From: Sutterella sp. UBA1442
GTDB lineage: Bacteria; Pseudomonadota; Gammaproteobacteria; Burkholderiales; Burkholderiaceae_F
Reading direction: 5' to 3'
Length of the DNA stretch: 8,442 nucleotides
Assembly: GCA_002329575.1 (NCBI GenBank)
Contig: DCTK01000016.1
Span: 1 to 8,442, forward strand
Shown piece by piece: positions 1 through 6,319 of this stretch (position 1 is the first letter of the stretch; each line of letters opens with the position of its first letter). The position numbers were made by a program, and so were the translations under genes. The notes beneath the pieces were generated by a model. That model was given only the letters and a program-made list of their open reading frames with translations. It was not told the origin of the DNA and searched no databases.

Positions 1-746
1 CCTTTTTCAGAGAATAGTTCGCGGATGGCGAAACCTTGATCCCAACCGTGTTCAAAAGCTAAATAACCGCCCTTGTTAAGAAATGTCGGAGCATCAGTGA
101 TGATGTTTTTATAGTGACTTAATCCGTCAACGTGATCGGTTAAGGCGTCAACAGGTTCAAAAGATAGTGCCGGCATATGCTCATCGGCCGGGTGAATATA
201 AGGCGGGTTACTGACGATGAGATCGAAACGCTCGTCGGAGTCGACTGCGTCAAACCAAGCTCCTATCGAAAAACGGACGGGTGCTTGTAATGTACGGGCA
301 TTGTCTTGAGCGATGTTTAGAGCCTTTTCACTGATATCGGTTGCACGAACGCTAACCAGTGGAAAATCCAACGCAAGTGTGCAGGCAATACAGCCCGAAC
401 CGGTACCTAAATCAAGCACTGAGCTCAAACCGTGACTTTTAATCAGGTCTGCGGCAACTTCAATCAAGGTCTCCGTGTCGTAGCGAGGAATGAGTACGTC
501 AGGCGTGACTCGATAAGCCCGATCCATGAAGTACTGAACGCCAGTGATGTAGGGGACGGGTTCACCGGCCCGGCAACGCTCGACACAGTCAAGAAAGTGT
601 GTCAGCAAAGCCGGTGGGAGTTCATCGGTGTCATGCGTGTAGAGATAGGTGCGGTTTTTGCCCAGCACAAAGGCTAGTAAAGTTTGAGCGTCAAAAGTTT
701 CAATGACGCTTCGAGCTTCGCGTAAAGCCGCACCGATCGTTGTCAC
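1..746 (-). CDS. prmC: PrmC, release factor glutamine N5-methyltransferase (3' end off window)
   Basis: S-adenosylmethionine-dependent methyltransferase that modifies the glutamine of the GGQ motif of release factors RF1 and RF2 in the cytoplasm. I translated the reverse strand from a GTG at 746-744: 248 codons are open to the window edge, so about 20-30 C-terminal residues are missing compared with the usual ~277 residues. Visible are the N-terminal helical substrate-binding part (residues 1-75, ending GEPVPYITG), the SAM-binding loop LDLGTGSG (111-118) and the catalytic SNPPY (179-183), which is diagnostic for this family. The GTG start is chosen because GGAG (756-759) lies 9 bases upstream, inside the last codons of prfA; the gap to the prfA stop is 4 bases, so translation is probably coupled. 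The usual IPRP(E/D)TE motif reads IPRYDTE here (86-92). The neighbour is its own substrate gene, prfA. Identification is firm. Confidence 0.95.
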   Translation of the reverse strand, partial: MTTIGAALREARSVIETFDAQTLLAFVLGKNRTYLYTHDTDELPPALLTHFLDCVERCRAGEPVPYITGVQYFMDRAYRVTPDVLIPRYDTETLIEVAADLIKSHGLSSVLDLGTGSGCIACTLALDFPLVSVRATDISEKALNIAQDNARTLQAPVRFSIGAWFDAVDSDERFDLIVSNPPYIHPADEHMPALSFEPVDALTDHVDGLSHYKNIITDAPTFLNKGGYLAFEHGWDQGFAIRELFSEK

Positions 747-750
747 CGCG

Positions 751-1827
751 TTATTCTCCGAGATTGGCCAATTGCTCGATTTGGTGCTCGGTGGTGAGCG
801 CCGTGATGATTTCTTCCAAATCACCGTCCATGATGAAATCGAGCTTATAAAGAGTCAGGTTGATGCGGTGATCTGTCACGCGCCCTTGGGGGTAGTTGTA
901 CGTGCGAATACGCTCACTGCGATCGCCCGAACCCACCAAGCTCTTACGAGTACTTGCCTCTTGAGCTTGTTGTTTGGCAATTTCATTGGCCGTAATACGA
1001 GAAATCAACACGCTCATGGCACGGGCCTTGTTTTCGTGTTGACTGCGTTCATCTTGACATTCCACCACGGTACCGGTCGGAATGTGTGTGATGCGCACGG
1101 CAGAGTTTGTTTTTTGCACGTGTTGACCACCAGCTCCCGATGCACGGTAGACATCAATGCGAAGATCTGCAGGGTTGATTTCAACTTCGCCGATTTCGTC
1201 GAGTTCGGGCAAAATGGCAACAGTACAGGCTGAAGTGTTAACTCGGCCTTGGCTTTCCGTTTCGGGGACGCGTTGCACGCGATGGCCGCCGCTTTCAAAT
1301 TTCAATCGTGAATAAGCGCCTTCGCCCACAATGCGAACGATTACTTCTTTATATCCACCTAAGTCGCTTTCAGAGGCCGAAACGATTTCAGTTTGCCAGC
1401 CCTGGCGTTCTGCGTAGCGAGAATACATACGAAGAAGGTCACCCGCAAACAGCGCAGATTCGTCGCCGCCCGTGCCGGCACGGATTTCAAGGTAAATGTT
1501 TTTGCTGTCATTGGGGTCCTTGGGCAAAAGCATTACCTGAAGGTCTTTTTCCAGCCCTTTAAGCTTTTCCTTTCCGCTATCGATTTCTTCTTGCGCAAAG
1601 TCGGCAGATTCCGGATCGTCGAGCATCTCAGTTGCAGTTTCTACGTCACTTTCAACCGTTTCATACTCGCGGAACTTTTGCACGACAGGTTCAATCTCTG
1701 CACGCTCGCGCGAGAGATCGCGGAATCGGTTCATGTCGTCGGCACAGTCGGGCGCGGCAAGCATGGCATCGATTTCTTCAAGCCTGCGACCGATCTGTTG
1801 CAATTTACTTCTCATAGACTCTTTCAC
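751..1827 (-). CDS. prfA: Peptide chain release factor 1 (RF1)
   Basis: Recognises UAA and UAG stop codons in the ribosomal A site and triggers peptide release. The product is 358 residues, matching the family's ~360. Visible are the GTGGDE segment (118-123), the stop-codon-reading PxT tripeptide as PET (188-190) within [10 protein letters not shown], and the catalytic GGQ (233-235) at the same position as in E. coli RF1. The loop after GGQ reads HVQKT, where I would expect HVNKT or HVNTT; this is a minor variant. The start is GTG at 1827-1825, not the ATG at 1815, because AAGGAG (1835-1840) sits 7 bases upstream of the GTG and the N-terminus then matches the family (MK-S-KL). Downstream prmC encodes the enzyme that methylates Q235; upstream hemA is 93 bases away. 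The hemA-prfA-prmC order is a known conserved cluster in proteobacteria. Confidence 0.97.
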   Translation of the reverse strand: MKESMRSKLQQIGRRLEEIDAMLAAPDCADDMNRFRDLSRERAEIEPVVQKFREYETVESDVETATEMLDDPESADFAQEEIDSGKEKLKGLEKDLQVMLLPKDPNDSKNIYLEIRAGTGGDESALFAGDLLRMYSRYAERQGWQTEIVSASESDLGGYKEVIVRIVGEGAYSRLKFESGGHRVQRVPETESQGRVNTSACTVAILPELDEIGEVEINPADLRIDVYRASGAGGQHVQKTNSAVRITHIPTGTVVECQDERSQHENKARAMSVLISRITANEIAKQQAQEASTRKSLVGSGDRSERIRTYNYPQGRVTDHRINLTLYKLDFIMDGDLEEIITALTTEHQIEQLANLGE

Positions 1828-1840
1828 AAGGAGTCTCCTT
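1828..1840 (-). promoter_or_regulatory. Palindromic ribosome binding site of prfA
   Basis: On the minus strand the sequence AAGGAGACTCCTT ends directly before the GTG start of prfA. AAGGAG is a strong Shine-Dalgarno sequence with a 7-base spacer and decides the GTG start at 1827. The same bases are a perfect inverted repeat around one central base, so AAGG can pair with CCTT across a 5-base loop and hide part of the Shine-Dalgarno. Seen directly; any effect on translation is inference. Confidence 0.6.
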
Positions 1841-1873
1841 AAATATCAAAATTCTCAATGGGGAAATAAAGTC

Positions 1874-1893
1874 GGTGCCAATATTAAGGCACC
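1874..1893 (-). promoter_or_regulatory. Hairpin between hemA and prfA (possible attenuator)
   Basis: GGTGCC and GGCACC form a perfect 6-bp stem around an 8-base A/T loop in the 93-base gap after the hemA stop. On the minus strand it is followed by GACTTTATTT, a poor U-tract, so a strong intrinsic terminator is unlikely. It could attenuate read-through or mark an RNA processing site. The plus strand has a better T-run (six T at 1900-1906), but no plus-strand gene ends here. Confidence 0.4.
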
Positions 1894-1920
1894 ATTCGGA
1901 TTTTTTAAAGCGCGCAGTAG

Positions 1921-3210
1921 CTAGCGCTTACGTTCAAGGTAAAAGCGCTTAAAGCACGCCTCAAGATGAGCACGCTCTTCAGAGCTTAACGCTTCCGTAT
2001 TTTTCAAAAGCGTCAGATTGTCGTGAATGAGTTTTCGAGTGATATCGTGCGCCAAACGTTCGATGACTTCATCGGCGTCAGCCCCTGAAGCCAGACGCTT
2101 TTTGGCACGATCAACACTGACTTGCGTGAGATCTTGGGCACGATCAATCATGGTTTCGATCGTCGGCACCGCACGACGCAACTGCAACCAGTCGGAAAAC
2201 TCTTTGACGCGAAGCTCAATAATAGATTGGCTCTCGGCAATGGCGGCTTGACGGCCAGCTTTTCCGCTGGCAACGACTTGTCCTAAATCGTCGACCGTGT
2301 AGACATAAACGTCATCCAAACGGGCCACTTCTGCTTCAACATCGCGCGGCACAGCCAAGTCAACGATAAAAACGGGTTTATGGTGGCGCGTTTTGATCGC
2401 GCGTTCAATCATGCCGAGTCCGATAATGGGTAAGGCACTGGCCGTGCAAGAGACAATGATGTCAAACTCTGCGATACGGTCGGGGAGATCTGACAACTTC
2501 ATACAATCGGCACCGAACCGAGCGGCCAGCGCTTCCCCTCGATCGAGAGAGCGATTGGCAATAGTCATCGACTTGGGGTTTTGACCGTTAAAGTGCGCGG
2601 CACACAGTTCAATCATTTCTCCGGCGCCGACAAAAAGAACATTGAGTTCGGTCAATTCTCCGAATAAGCGATTAGCCAAACGCACGGCAGCAGCGGACAT
2701 TGAGACCGTATGTGCACCGATTTCTGTGGCGGTGCGGACTTCTTTGGCGACGGTAAAAGTGCGTTGAAATAGGGCGTTGAGCATCTGCCCCAAGCCTTTG
2801 GCGGCTCGAGCCGTTTTCTCAGCATTTTTAATTTGGCCCACAATTTGGGTTTCGCCGAGCACCATGGAATCTAAGCCACTGGCAACACTGAAGATATGCT
2901 TGACGACTTCTAAGTCTTGAAGGGCGTAGAGGTGCGCAGAAAGTTGCGTTAAGGACAGTTTCTTTTCTTCAGCTAAAAAAGCTTCCAGAGCACCGGTTGC
3001 AAGATCCGGATCGCGAGCTGCACAATAGATTTCGGTGCGATTACACGTCGAGAGAATCAGTGCTTCGCGGATTTCTCCGGACTCCTCACCCTCCAGGCGC
3101 GACAAAATGCGACCGATTGTCTCGGCCGTATCCTCCGGTCCGAAGGCCACACGTTCACGTATGGCAAGGGGCGCCGTGTTGTGATTGAGTCCCAGTGCGA
3201 TCAGGTGCAT
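1921..3210 (-). CDS. hemA: Glutamyl-tRNA reductase
   Basis: NADPH-dependent reduction of glutamyl-tRNA(Glu) to glutamate-1-semialdehyde, the first committed step of C5 tetrapyrrole (haem) synthesis in the cytoplasm. The product is 429 residues, close to the usual ~420. The N-terminal catalytic domain opens with LGLNHNTAP and carries STCNRTE with the nucleophile C56; H105 in VVKHIFSVASGLDSMVLGE matches the conserved active-site histidine. The NADPH-binding Rossmann loop is VGAGEM (194-199), followed by IANR and the family signature VDLAVPRDVE. A helical dimerisation domain follows to the C-terminus. The ATG at 3210 fits the family N-terminus exactly, yet the leader before it is pyrimidine-rich (TTTTCTTCTC) with no Shine-Dalgarno. 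It is the first gene of the hemA-prfA-prmC cluster and is divergent from the gene at 3280. Confidence 0.97.
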   Translation of the reverse strand: MHLIALGLNHNTAPLAIRERVAFGPEDTAETIGRILSRLEGEESGEIREALILSTCNRTEIYCAARDPDLATGALEAFLAEEKKLSLTQLSAHLYALQDLEVVKHIFSVASGLDSMVLGETQIVGQIKNAEKTARAAKGLGQMLNALFQRTFTVAKEVRTATEIGAHTVSMSAAAVRLANRLFGELTELNVLFVGAGEMIELCAAHFNGQNPKSMTIANRSLDRGEALAARFGADCMKLSDLPDRIAEFDIIVSCTASALPIIGLGMIERAIKTRHHKPVFIVDLAVPRDVEAEVARLDDVYVYTVDDLGQVVASGKAGRQAAIAESQSIIELRVKEFSDWLQLRRAVPTIETMIDRAQDLTQVSVDRAKKRLASGADADEVIERLAHDITRKLIHDNLTLLKNTEALSSEERAHLEACFKRFYLERKR

Positions 3211-3279
3211 GAGAAGAAAAGATAAAGTTACCCTAAAATTGAATGCGTAAGTGTATATCGCATTGATTAATTTTGCCTT
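3211..3279. promoter_or_regulatory. Divergent intergenic region between hemA and the DUF697-like gene
   Basis: These 69 bases must hold the start signals of both hemA (leftward) and the gene at 3280 (rightward). The region is A/T-rich. I see no convincing -35/-10 pair on either strand and no Shine-Dalgarno for either gene; TATACA on the minus strand (within the spacer of the inverted repeat) is the nearest -10-like element, without a matching -35. Confidence 0.45.
3242..3264. promoter_or_regulatory. Spaced inverted repeat, candidate operator
   Basis: AATGCG (3242-3247) and CGCATT (3259-3264) are perfect inverted half-sites separated by 11 bases, so their centres are about 17 bases apart. That geometry suits a dimeric regulator or a short RNA hairpin. 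It lies in the middle of the divergent intergenic region, 32 bases from hemA and 15 from the gene at 3280. The function is inferred only from position and symmetry. Confidence 0.35.
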
Positions 3280-3792
3280 ATGCCCGATTTTTTACCGATG
3301 ATTCCCACCGATGATGACACCATACGAGCCGCTGCTTGGCGTAGTCAGCGCCATGTAGCTCGCCAGGCGTTGCTGTCAGCCGGAGCGACTTTTGTGCCGA
3401 TCCCCGGTGTAGATATGCTGGTTGATATCTCGGTCATGATCAAAATGTTGGATCGAATCAATCAGGAATTCGGGCTCACCCCTGAGCAAATTGACAAATT
3501 GCCTTCCCAAGAGCGCTTGATGGTCTACGAGGCCATTAATTGGGTCGGGACAGTGTTGGCCGGCAAAATTGTTTCCTCTCAGATGGCTGTCACTTTACTG
3601 AAAAGCGTCGGCGTAAAAGTCAGTAGCAAACAGGTTGCCCGCTGGGTGCCGTTAGTCGGTCAAGCAACTGCCGCGGCTTTGGGTTATGCCGCCTTGCGAT
3701 ATTTAGGACAGGCGCATATTAAAGATTGTGAGCGCGTGGCTCGAGAAGTGGCCAAACGTTTGGTTTATCGCAAAGATAATCATCAGCAGTAG
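3280..3792 (+). CDS. DUF697-like small hydrophobic protein of unknown function
   Basis: A 170-residue protein. After a polar N-terminus (1-24) comes a hydrophobic helix with the motif VPIPGVD (39-45) followed by a mostly hydrophobic helix (46-60) ending at EFGL (63-66). This layout (PIPG-D, then a helix ending in a small FGL/YGL turn) resembles the DUF697 domain found alone or fused to GTPases (YcjF type). A second hydrophobic segment follows WVPLVGQ (122-128) through GYAALRYLG (135-143), repeating the proline-glycine-then-helix pattern. The C-terminus is a basic amphipathic helix. No P-loop is present, so it is not itself a GTPase. Peripheral or membrane association is plausible but not shown. 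The frame has a TAA at 3268-3270, so the start is 3280 or the ATG at 3298; neither has a Shine-Dalgarno. The family assignment is from memory of the pattern and is moderate. Confidence 0.6.
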   Translation: MPDFLPMIPTDDDTIRAAAWRSQRHVARQALLSAGATFVPIPGVDMLVDISVMIKMLDRINQEFGLTPEQIDKLPSQERLMVYEAINWVGTVLAGKIVSSQMAVTLLKSVGVKVSSKQVARWVPLVGQATAAALGYAALRYLGQAHIKDCERVAREVAKRLVYRKDNHQQ

Positions 3793-3967
3793 CCTCGAAA
3801 TGTCGCAAATCTTTGAGAAAACCCCAATATCTCCACGCTAAATTAACACCCAAGAACGACTACAATTCTCATTGACGGATCAGTAGATCTGCAAACAATT
3901 TTTCCGACACTACTATTGACCGTGAAAAATGAAAATTTTGCGGTATGTGGTTTTTTGCGTGTGAAAT
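3793..3967. other. Intergenic region upstream of the M20 peptidase
   Basis: No gene is seen here. TTGACG (3872-3877) and TTGACC (3916-3921) look like -35 boxes but lack a matching -10 at 16-18 bases; TACAAT (3861-3866) looks like a -10 but lacks a -35. ATTTTTC (3898-3904) and GAAAAAT (3924-3930) are a perfect 7-bp inverted repeat with a 19-base spacer, and TTTTGCG occurs twice (3936-3942 and 3953-3959), exactly 17 bases apart. One of these may be regulatory; none is convincing. No terminator is seen after the preceding gene. Confidence 0.4.
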
Positions 3968-3974
3968 AAAGGAG
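3968..3974 (+). promoter_or_regulatory. Ribosome binding site deciding the M20 peptidase start
   Basis: AAAGGAG lies 6 bases before the ATG at 3981. An in-frame ATG at 3945 would add 12 residues but has no such site, so 3981 is the start. Confidence 0.85.
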
Positions 3975-3980
3975 CATTTT

Positions 3981-5249
3981 ATGAGCAAGGAACTCCCTGA
4001 GTTAAAGCAATGTGTGATGGATCAAGTCCAAAAAATCGCACAAAATCCTAAAGTGGCACAAGCATTGAAGATTGCCGAACGTGACGTGCAACGCGCCATG
4101 GATGAGCAAGTTGAGCTTTGTGAAATTCCGGCTCCGACCTTTAAAGAAGAAGAACGTGCCCGCTCTGTCATGCAACGCATGAAAGACTACGGCTTGACAG
4201 ACGTCCGTATGGATGAAATTGGTAACGTGATCGGCGTTCGTAAGGGCGTACGTGAAAACGGTCCGATTTTAGTGTTGGGTGCTCACATGGACTCCGTTTT
4301 CCCGGAAGGTACCGATGTTACGGTGAAAAAAGACGGTATTCGCTACAGTGCTCCTGGAATCGGTGACAACTGCTCGGGTCTTCGTGCAATTTTGCAAGTG
4401 TTACGTGGCTTAGAAGAAGCCAACATTCAAACGCAAGGTGATATTTGGTTTGTAGGAACCGTGGGTGAAGAAGGTAACGGTGATATTCGCGGCTCCAAGC
4501 ATTTGGTGAAAAAGAACAAGATTGACGGCTTTATTGCCGTAGACTCCACTGACGTGGGTCGTGTTCTTTACGGTGCCACGGGCTCTCACCGTTGGCGCGT
4601 GAGCATCGACGGTTTGGGCGGCCACAGCTTTGCTGAGTACGGCAAGACCCCGAGTGCCATTCACGCCATGGCCCGTGCTATTCAAAAATTTGCTGACTTG
4701 CGTCCTGCTGCCGATCCCAAGACCACTTGGACGGTGGGTACGATCAAGGGCGGCACGACGGTCAATTCCATCGCTGCGCACTGCGAAATCGAAATCGACA
4801 TGCGTAGCTTTGATAACGAATGTTTGTTGGCCATTGAAAAAGAAATTCTCTCGAAGTTTGATGAAGCTGTTGCTGAAGAAAATGCTTCTTGGGCAGTGGC
4901 TGCTGAAGAACGCTTGCTGAAGGTGACAAAGACCGCCATCGGCGATCGTCCTGCCGGTACGCGTCCGCACGATTGTCCGGTGCTTCAAGTGGCTCGTAGT
5001 GCTCAAAAAGTGCTCGGTATTGAAATTAGCCAATACGTTCGCTCTTCAACCGATGCTAATGCTCCGATGAGCGCCAACATTCCGTCGACTTGCTTGTGCT
5101 CGGGCGGTTACGCTGAAAATGCTCACAATCTCAAAGAATTCTTTGAAATGGTGGATACACACCTCGGTCCCCAATTGATCACGTTAAGTGCTTTGGCCTT
5201 GGTTGGTATCGAAGGCGAAGAACCGATTCTTCCCAAGATGGTTCGTTAA
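3981..5249 (+). CDS. M20-family zinc metallopeptidase / amidohydrolase
   Basis: A 422-residue cytoplasmic hydrolase of the M20 family (di-zinc peptidases, carboxypeptidases and N-acyl amino acid amidohydrolases). In order: first zinc-site motif GAHMDS with H102 and D104; bridging aspartate in GIGDN (D129); GEEGNGDIRG with general-base/ligand E163-E164; VDST with D188 as a likely ligand; GGHSF with H215 at the start of the lid/dimerisation domain (about 200-315); and the last ligand H382 in ENAHN. All expected metal ligands are present and there is no signal peptide. The substrate cannot be read from the sequence; the overall form is closer to the peptidase T/M20 dipeptidase style than to ArgE or DapE. 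It is followed after 68 bases by a gamma-glutamyl hydrolase gene on the same strand, so the two may act on related glutamyl or peptide substrates (inference). Codon choice (CGT, GAA, GGT rich) suggests good expression. Confidence 0.9.
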   Translation: MSKELPELKQCVMDQVQKIAQNPKVAQALKIAERDVQRAMDEQVELCEIPAPTFKEEERARSVMQRMKDYGLTDVRMDEIGNVIGVRKGVRENGPILVLGAHMDSVFPEGTDVTVKKDGIRYSAPGIGDNCSGLRAILQVLRGLEEANIQTQGDIWFVGTVGEEGNGDIRGSKHLVKKNKIDGFIAVDSTDVGRVLYGATGSHRWRVSIDGLGGHSFAEYGKTPSAIHAMARAIQKFADLRPAADPKTTWTVGTIKGGTTVNSIAAHCEIEIDMRSFDNECLLAIEKEILSKFDEAVAEENASWAVAAEERLLKVTKTAIGDRPAGTRPHDCPVLQVARSAQKVLGIEISQYVRSSTDANAPMSANIPSTCLCSGGYAENAHNLKEFFEMVDTHLGPQLITLSALALVGIEGEEPILPKMVR

Positions 5250-5272
5250 TCGAGACTTAGCGCATTAATGAT

Positions 5273-5298
5273 TTCGAGACAGTTTCGGCTGTCTCGAA
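5273..5298 (+). terminator. Perfect 10-bp hairpin between the two hydrolase genes
   Basis: TTCGAGACAG and CTGTCTCGAA pair perfectly over 10 bp with a 6-base loop (TTTCGG). It is followed only by GTCTTTCGGGAG, so the U-tract is weak, and the next ribosome binding site begins 7 bases later. It may be a leaky terminator, an mRNA-stabilising 3' end for the M20 gene, or an attenuator that sets lower expression of the downstream gene. The stem is seen directly; the role is inference. Confidence 0.55.
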
Positions 5299-5305
5299 GT
5301 CTTTC

Positions 5306-5310
5306 GGGAG
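5306..5310 (+). promoter_or_regulatory. Ribosome binding site of the C26 hydrolase gene
   Basis: GGGAG lies 7 bases before the ATG at 5318. Another ATG at 5311 is out of frame and too close to the site, so 5318 is the start. Confidence 0.75.
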
Positions 5311-5317
5311 ATGAAAA

Positions 5318-6022
5318 ATGCGACCGATGATCGGCGTGACATCCTTGTGGGACAACGACAAAGGCTGCGGTTGGATATGGCAAAACTATCTGGAACTCAT
5401 TTGGGATGCAGGAGGTATGCCTTTTGTGTTGCCGCTTAATGCGAGCGATGAAGCCATTGAGGAGTACGTTTCACGTTGTGCGGGTTTTCTCTTTACCGGT
5501 GGCCAAGATATTGCTGTTGATCGCTTTAAGTGTCAGCATCCTGAAATGTGTCAGGCACCGGCTTTGCCGCGCGACGATTTGGAGTTGCCGTTGTTTGCTG
5601 CAGCTCGCAAAGCCGGGCGTCCTGTTTTTGGGATTTGTCGTGGTTTGCAACTGTTTAATGTTGCGCTTGGCGGCACGTTGATTGAAGATATCCCTGAGTT
5701 AACACATAGTTCTGTTGAACATCGTTATCGTCCGCCCGCCGCGCCCAGCATGCACCAAGTGACGATAAAGACCGACTGCACACTGTCGACTTTCTTTGAT
5801 GCAAAGGAGATAACGGTCAATAGTTACCACCATCAAGCGATTGATCAAGTCGCTGATGGCCTGCGCGTGACAGCAAAAAGCACTGATGATGGCATCATTG
5901 AAGCCGTGGAAGGGACGCAAGGCGCTTATCTAATGGCTGTTCAGTGGCATCCCGAGCGTATCTATAAAGAATATGCAGGTCAGTTGGCGATGTTGAAACA
6001 TTTCGTTGATGCTTGTCGCTAA
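5318..6022 (+). CDS. Gamma-glutamyl hydrolase, peptidase C26 (PuuD-like class I glutamine amidotransferase fold)
   Basis: A 234-residue cytoplasmic enzyme of peptidase family C26, which hydrolyses gamma-glutamyl amide bonds (for example gamma-glutamyl-GABA in putrescine breakdown, or related gamma-glutamyl compounds). Visible motifs: N-terminal IGVTSLW; FTGGQDI (59-65), the oxyanion-side glycine motif; nucleophile elbow GICRGLQ with C107; NSYHHQAI (168-175), typical of the PuuD group; and QWHPE with H211 and E213, completing the Cys-His-Glu triad. Length is slightly short against ~250 for PuuD, mainly in the stretch after TGGQDI. No other putrescine-pathway genes (puuA, puuB, puuC) lie nearby, so I do not give it the symbol puuD. 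The gene follows the M20 peptidase gene, separated by a hairpin; a shared transcript is plausible. Confidence 0.88.
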   Translation: MRPMIGVTSLWDNDKGCGWIWQNYLELIWDAGGMPFVLPLNASDEAIEEYVSRCAGFLFTGGQDIAVDRFKCQHPEMCQAPALPRDDLELPLFAAARKAGRPVFGICRGLQLFNVALGGTLIEDIPELTHSSVEHRYRPPAAPSMHQVTIKTDCTLSTFFDAKEITVNSYHHQAIDQVADGLRVTAKSTDDGIIEAVEGTQGAYLMAVQWHPERIYKEYAGQLAMLKHFVDACR

Positions 6023-6048
6023 CGGTATTTACCGATTTGGAGTTTTCT

Positions 6049-6080
6049 GATCTTGAGGTAGTATTTGTCGCCTCAAAATC
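6049..6080 (+). terminator. Stem-loop after the C26 hydrolase gene, possible terminator
   Basis: GATCTTGAGG (6049-6058) pairs with CCTCAAAATC (6071-6080) over 10 positions with one C-A mismatch, around a 12-base loop. The bases after it (GTTGTTAAG) are not a good U-tract, so it is at best a weak terminator. A smaller 4-bp hairpin (CGGT-ATTT-ACCG, 6023-6034) directly follows the stop codon. Confidence 0.35.
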
Positions 6081-6157
6081 GTTGTTAAGAGTAAGTTTTT
6101 ATCAAAAAATCATAATTCTCCGTATTTATTGTGCAGGGCTATGAAACAATCGGCTTG

Positions 6158-6163
6158 TATAAT
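6158..6163 (+). promoter_or_regulatory. Consensus -10 box before the autotransporter gene
   Basis: TATAAT matches the sigma-70 -10 consensus fully and lies 42 bases before the ATG at 6206, giving a leader of about 35 bases. No good -35 is found at 16-18 bases (AGGGCT at 17). TTG directly precedes the box, which resembles but does not equal an extended -10. An activator may be needed. Confidence 0.55.
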
Positions 6164-6193
6164 AATTCCGTCTAATTATCAAATACTTAATAG

Positions 6194-6199
6194 AAAGGA
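6194..6199 (+). promoter_or_regulatory. Ribosome binding site of the autotransporter gene
   Basis: AAAGGA lies 6 bases before the ATG at 6206 and supports that codon as the original start of the broken gene. Confidence 0.75.
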
Positions 6200-6205
6200 T
6201 TGACC

Positions 6206-6319
6206 ATGTCAACGTTCGTCAAACGTACGACTTTAGCCTCTATGCTAATTGCCGCTGGTTTATTGACAAGTCCTATGGTTTCTGCCGAAACCGTGACAGT
6301 GGAAGTAGTACCGGAATAG
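6206..6319 (+). pseudogene. Autotransporter signal peptide fragment ended by amber codon
   Basis: 37 codons and TAG. The peptide has a basic n-region (VKRT, 5-8), a hydrophobic core (LASMLIAAGLL, 10-20) and a cleavage site VSA-ET after residue 27, a textbook Sec signal peptide. The mature part begins ETVTVEVVPE before the amber codon 38. Reading through the TAG continues in frame with SDFESAIVSGLDITV and onward to 7153 without another stop, so a single base substitution (for instance CAG or GAG to TAG) explains the break. As it stands, only an exported fragment of about 10 residues would be made. Confidence 0.8.

Noticed and set aside
703..1842. Several plus-strand open frames across prfA
   Set aside because: They are shadows of the well-supported minus-strand prfA, with no independent start signals or domains.
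3838..3944. Sigma-70 promoter for the M20 peptidase
   Set aside because: Each -35-like box (TTGACG, TTGACC) lacks a -10 at proper spacing, and TACAAT lacks a -35; not strong enough to call.
3945..3980. Upstream ATG start for the M20 peptidase
   Set aside because: AAAGGAG lies 6 bases before the ATG at 3981, and the extra 12 residues read through that site.
6317..6319. Recoding of TAG as pyrrolysine or another amino acid
   Set aside because: The gene carries further frameshifts and RF1 in this window looks fully normal; a point mutation is simpler.
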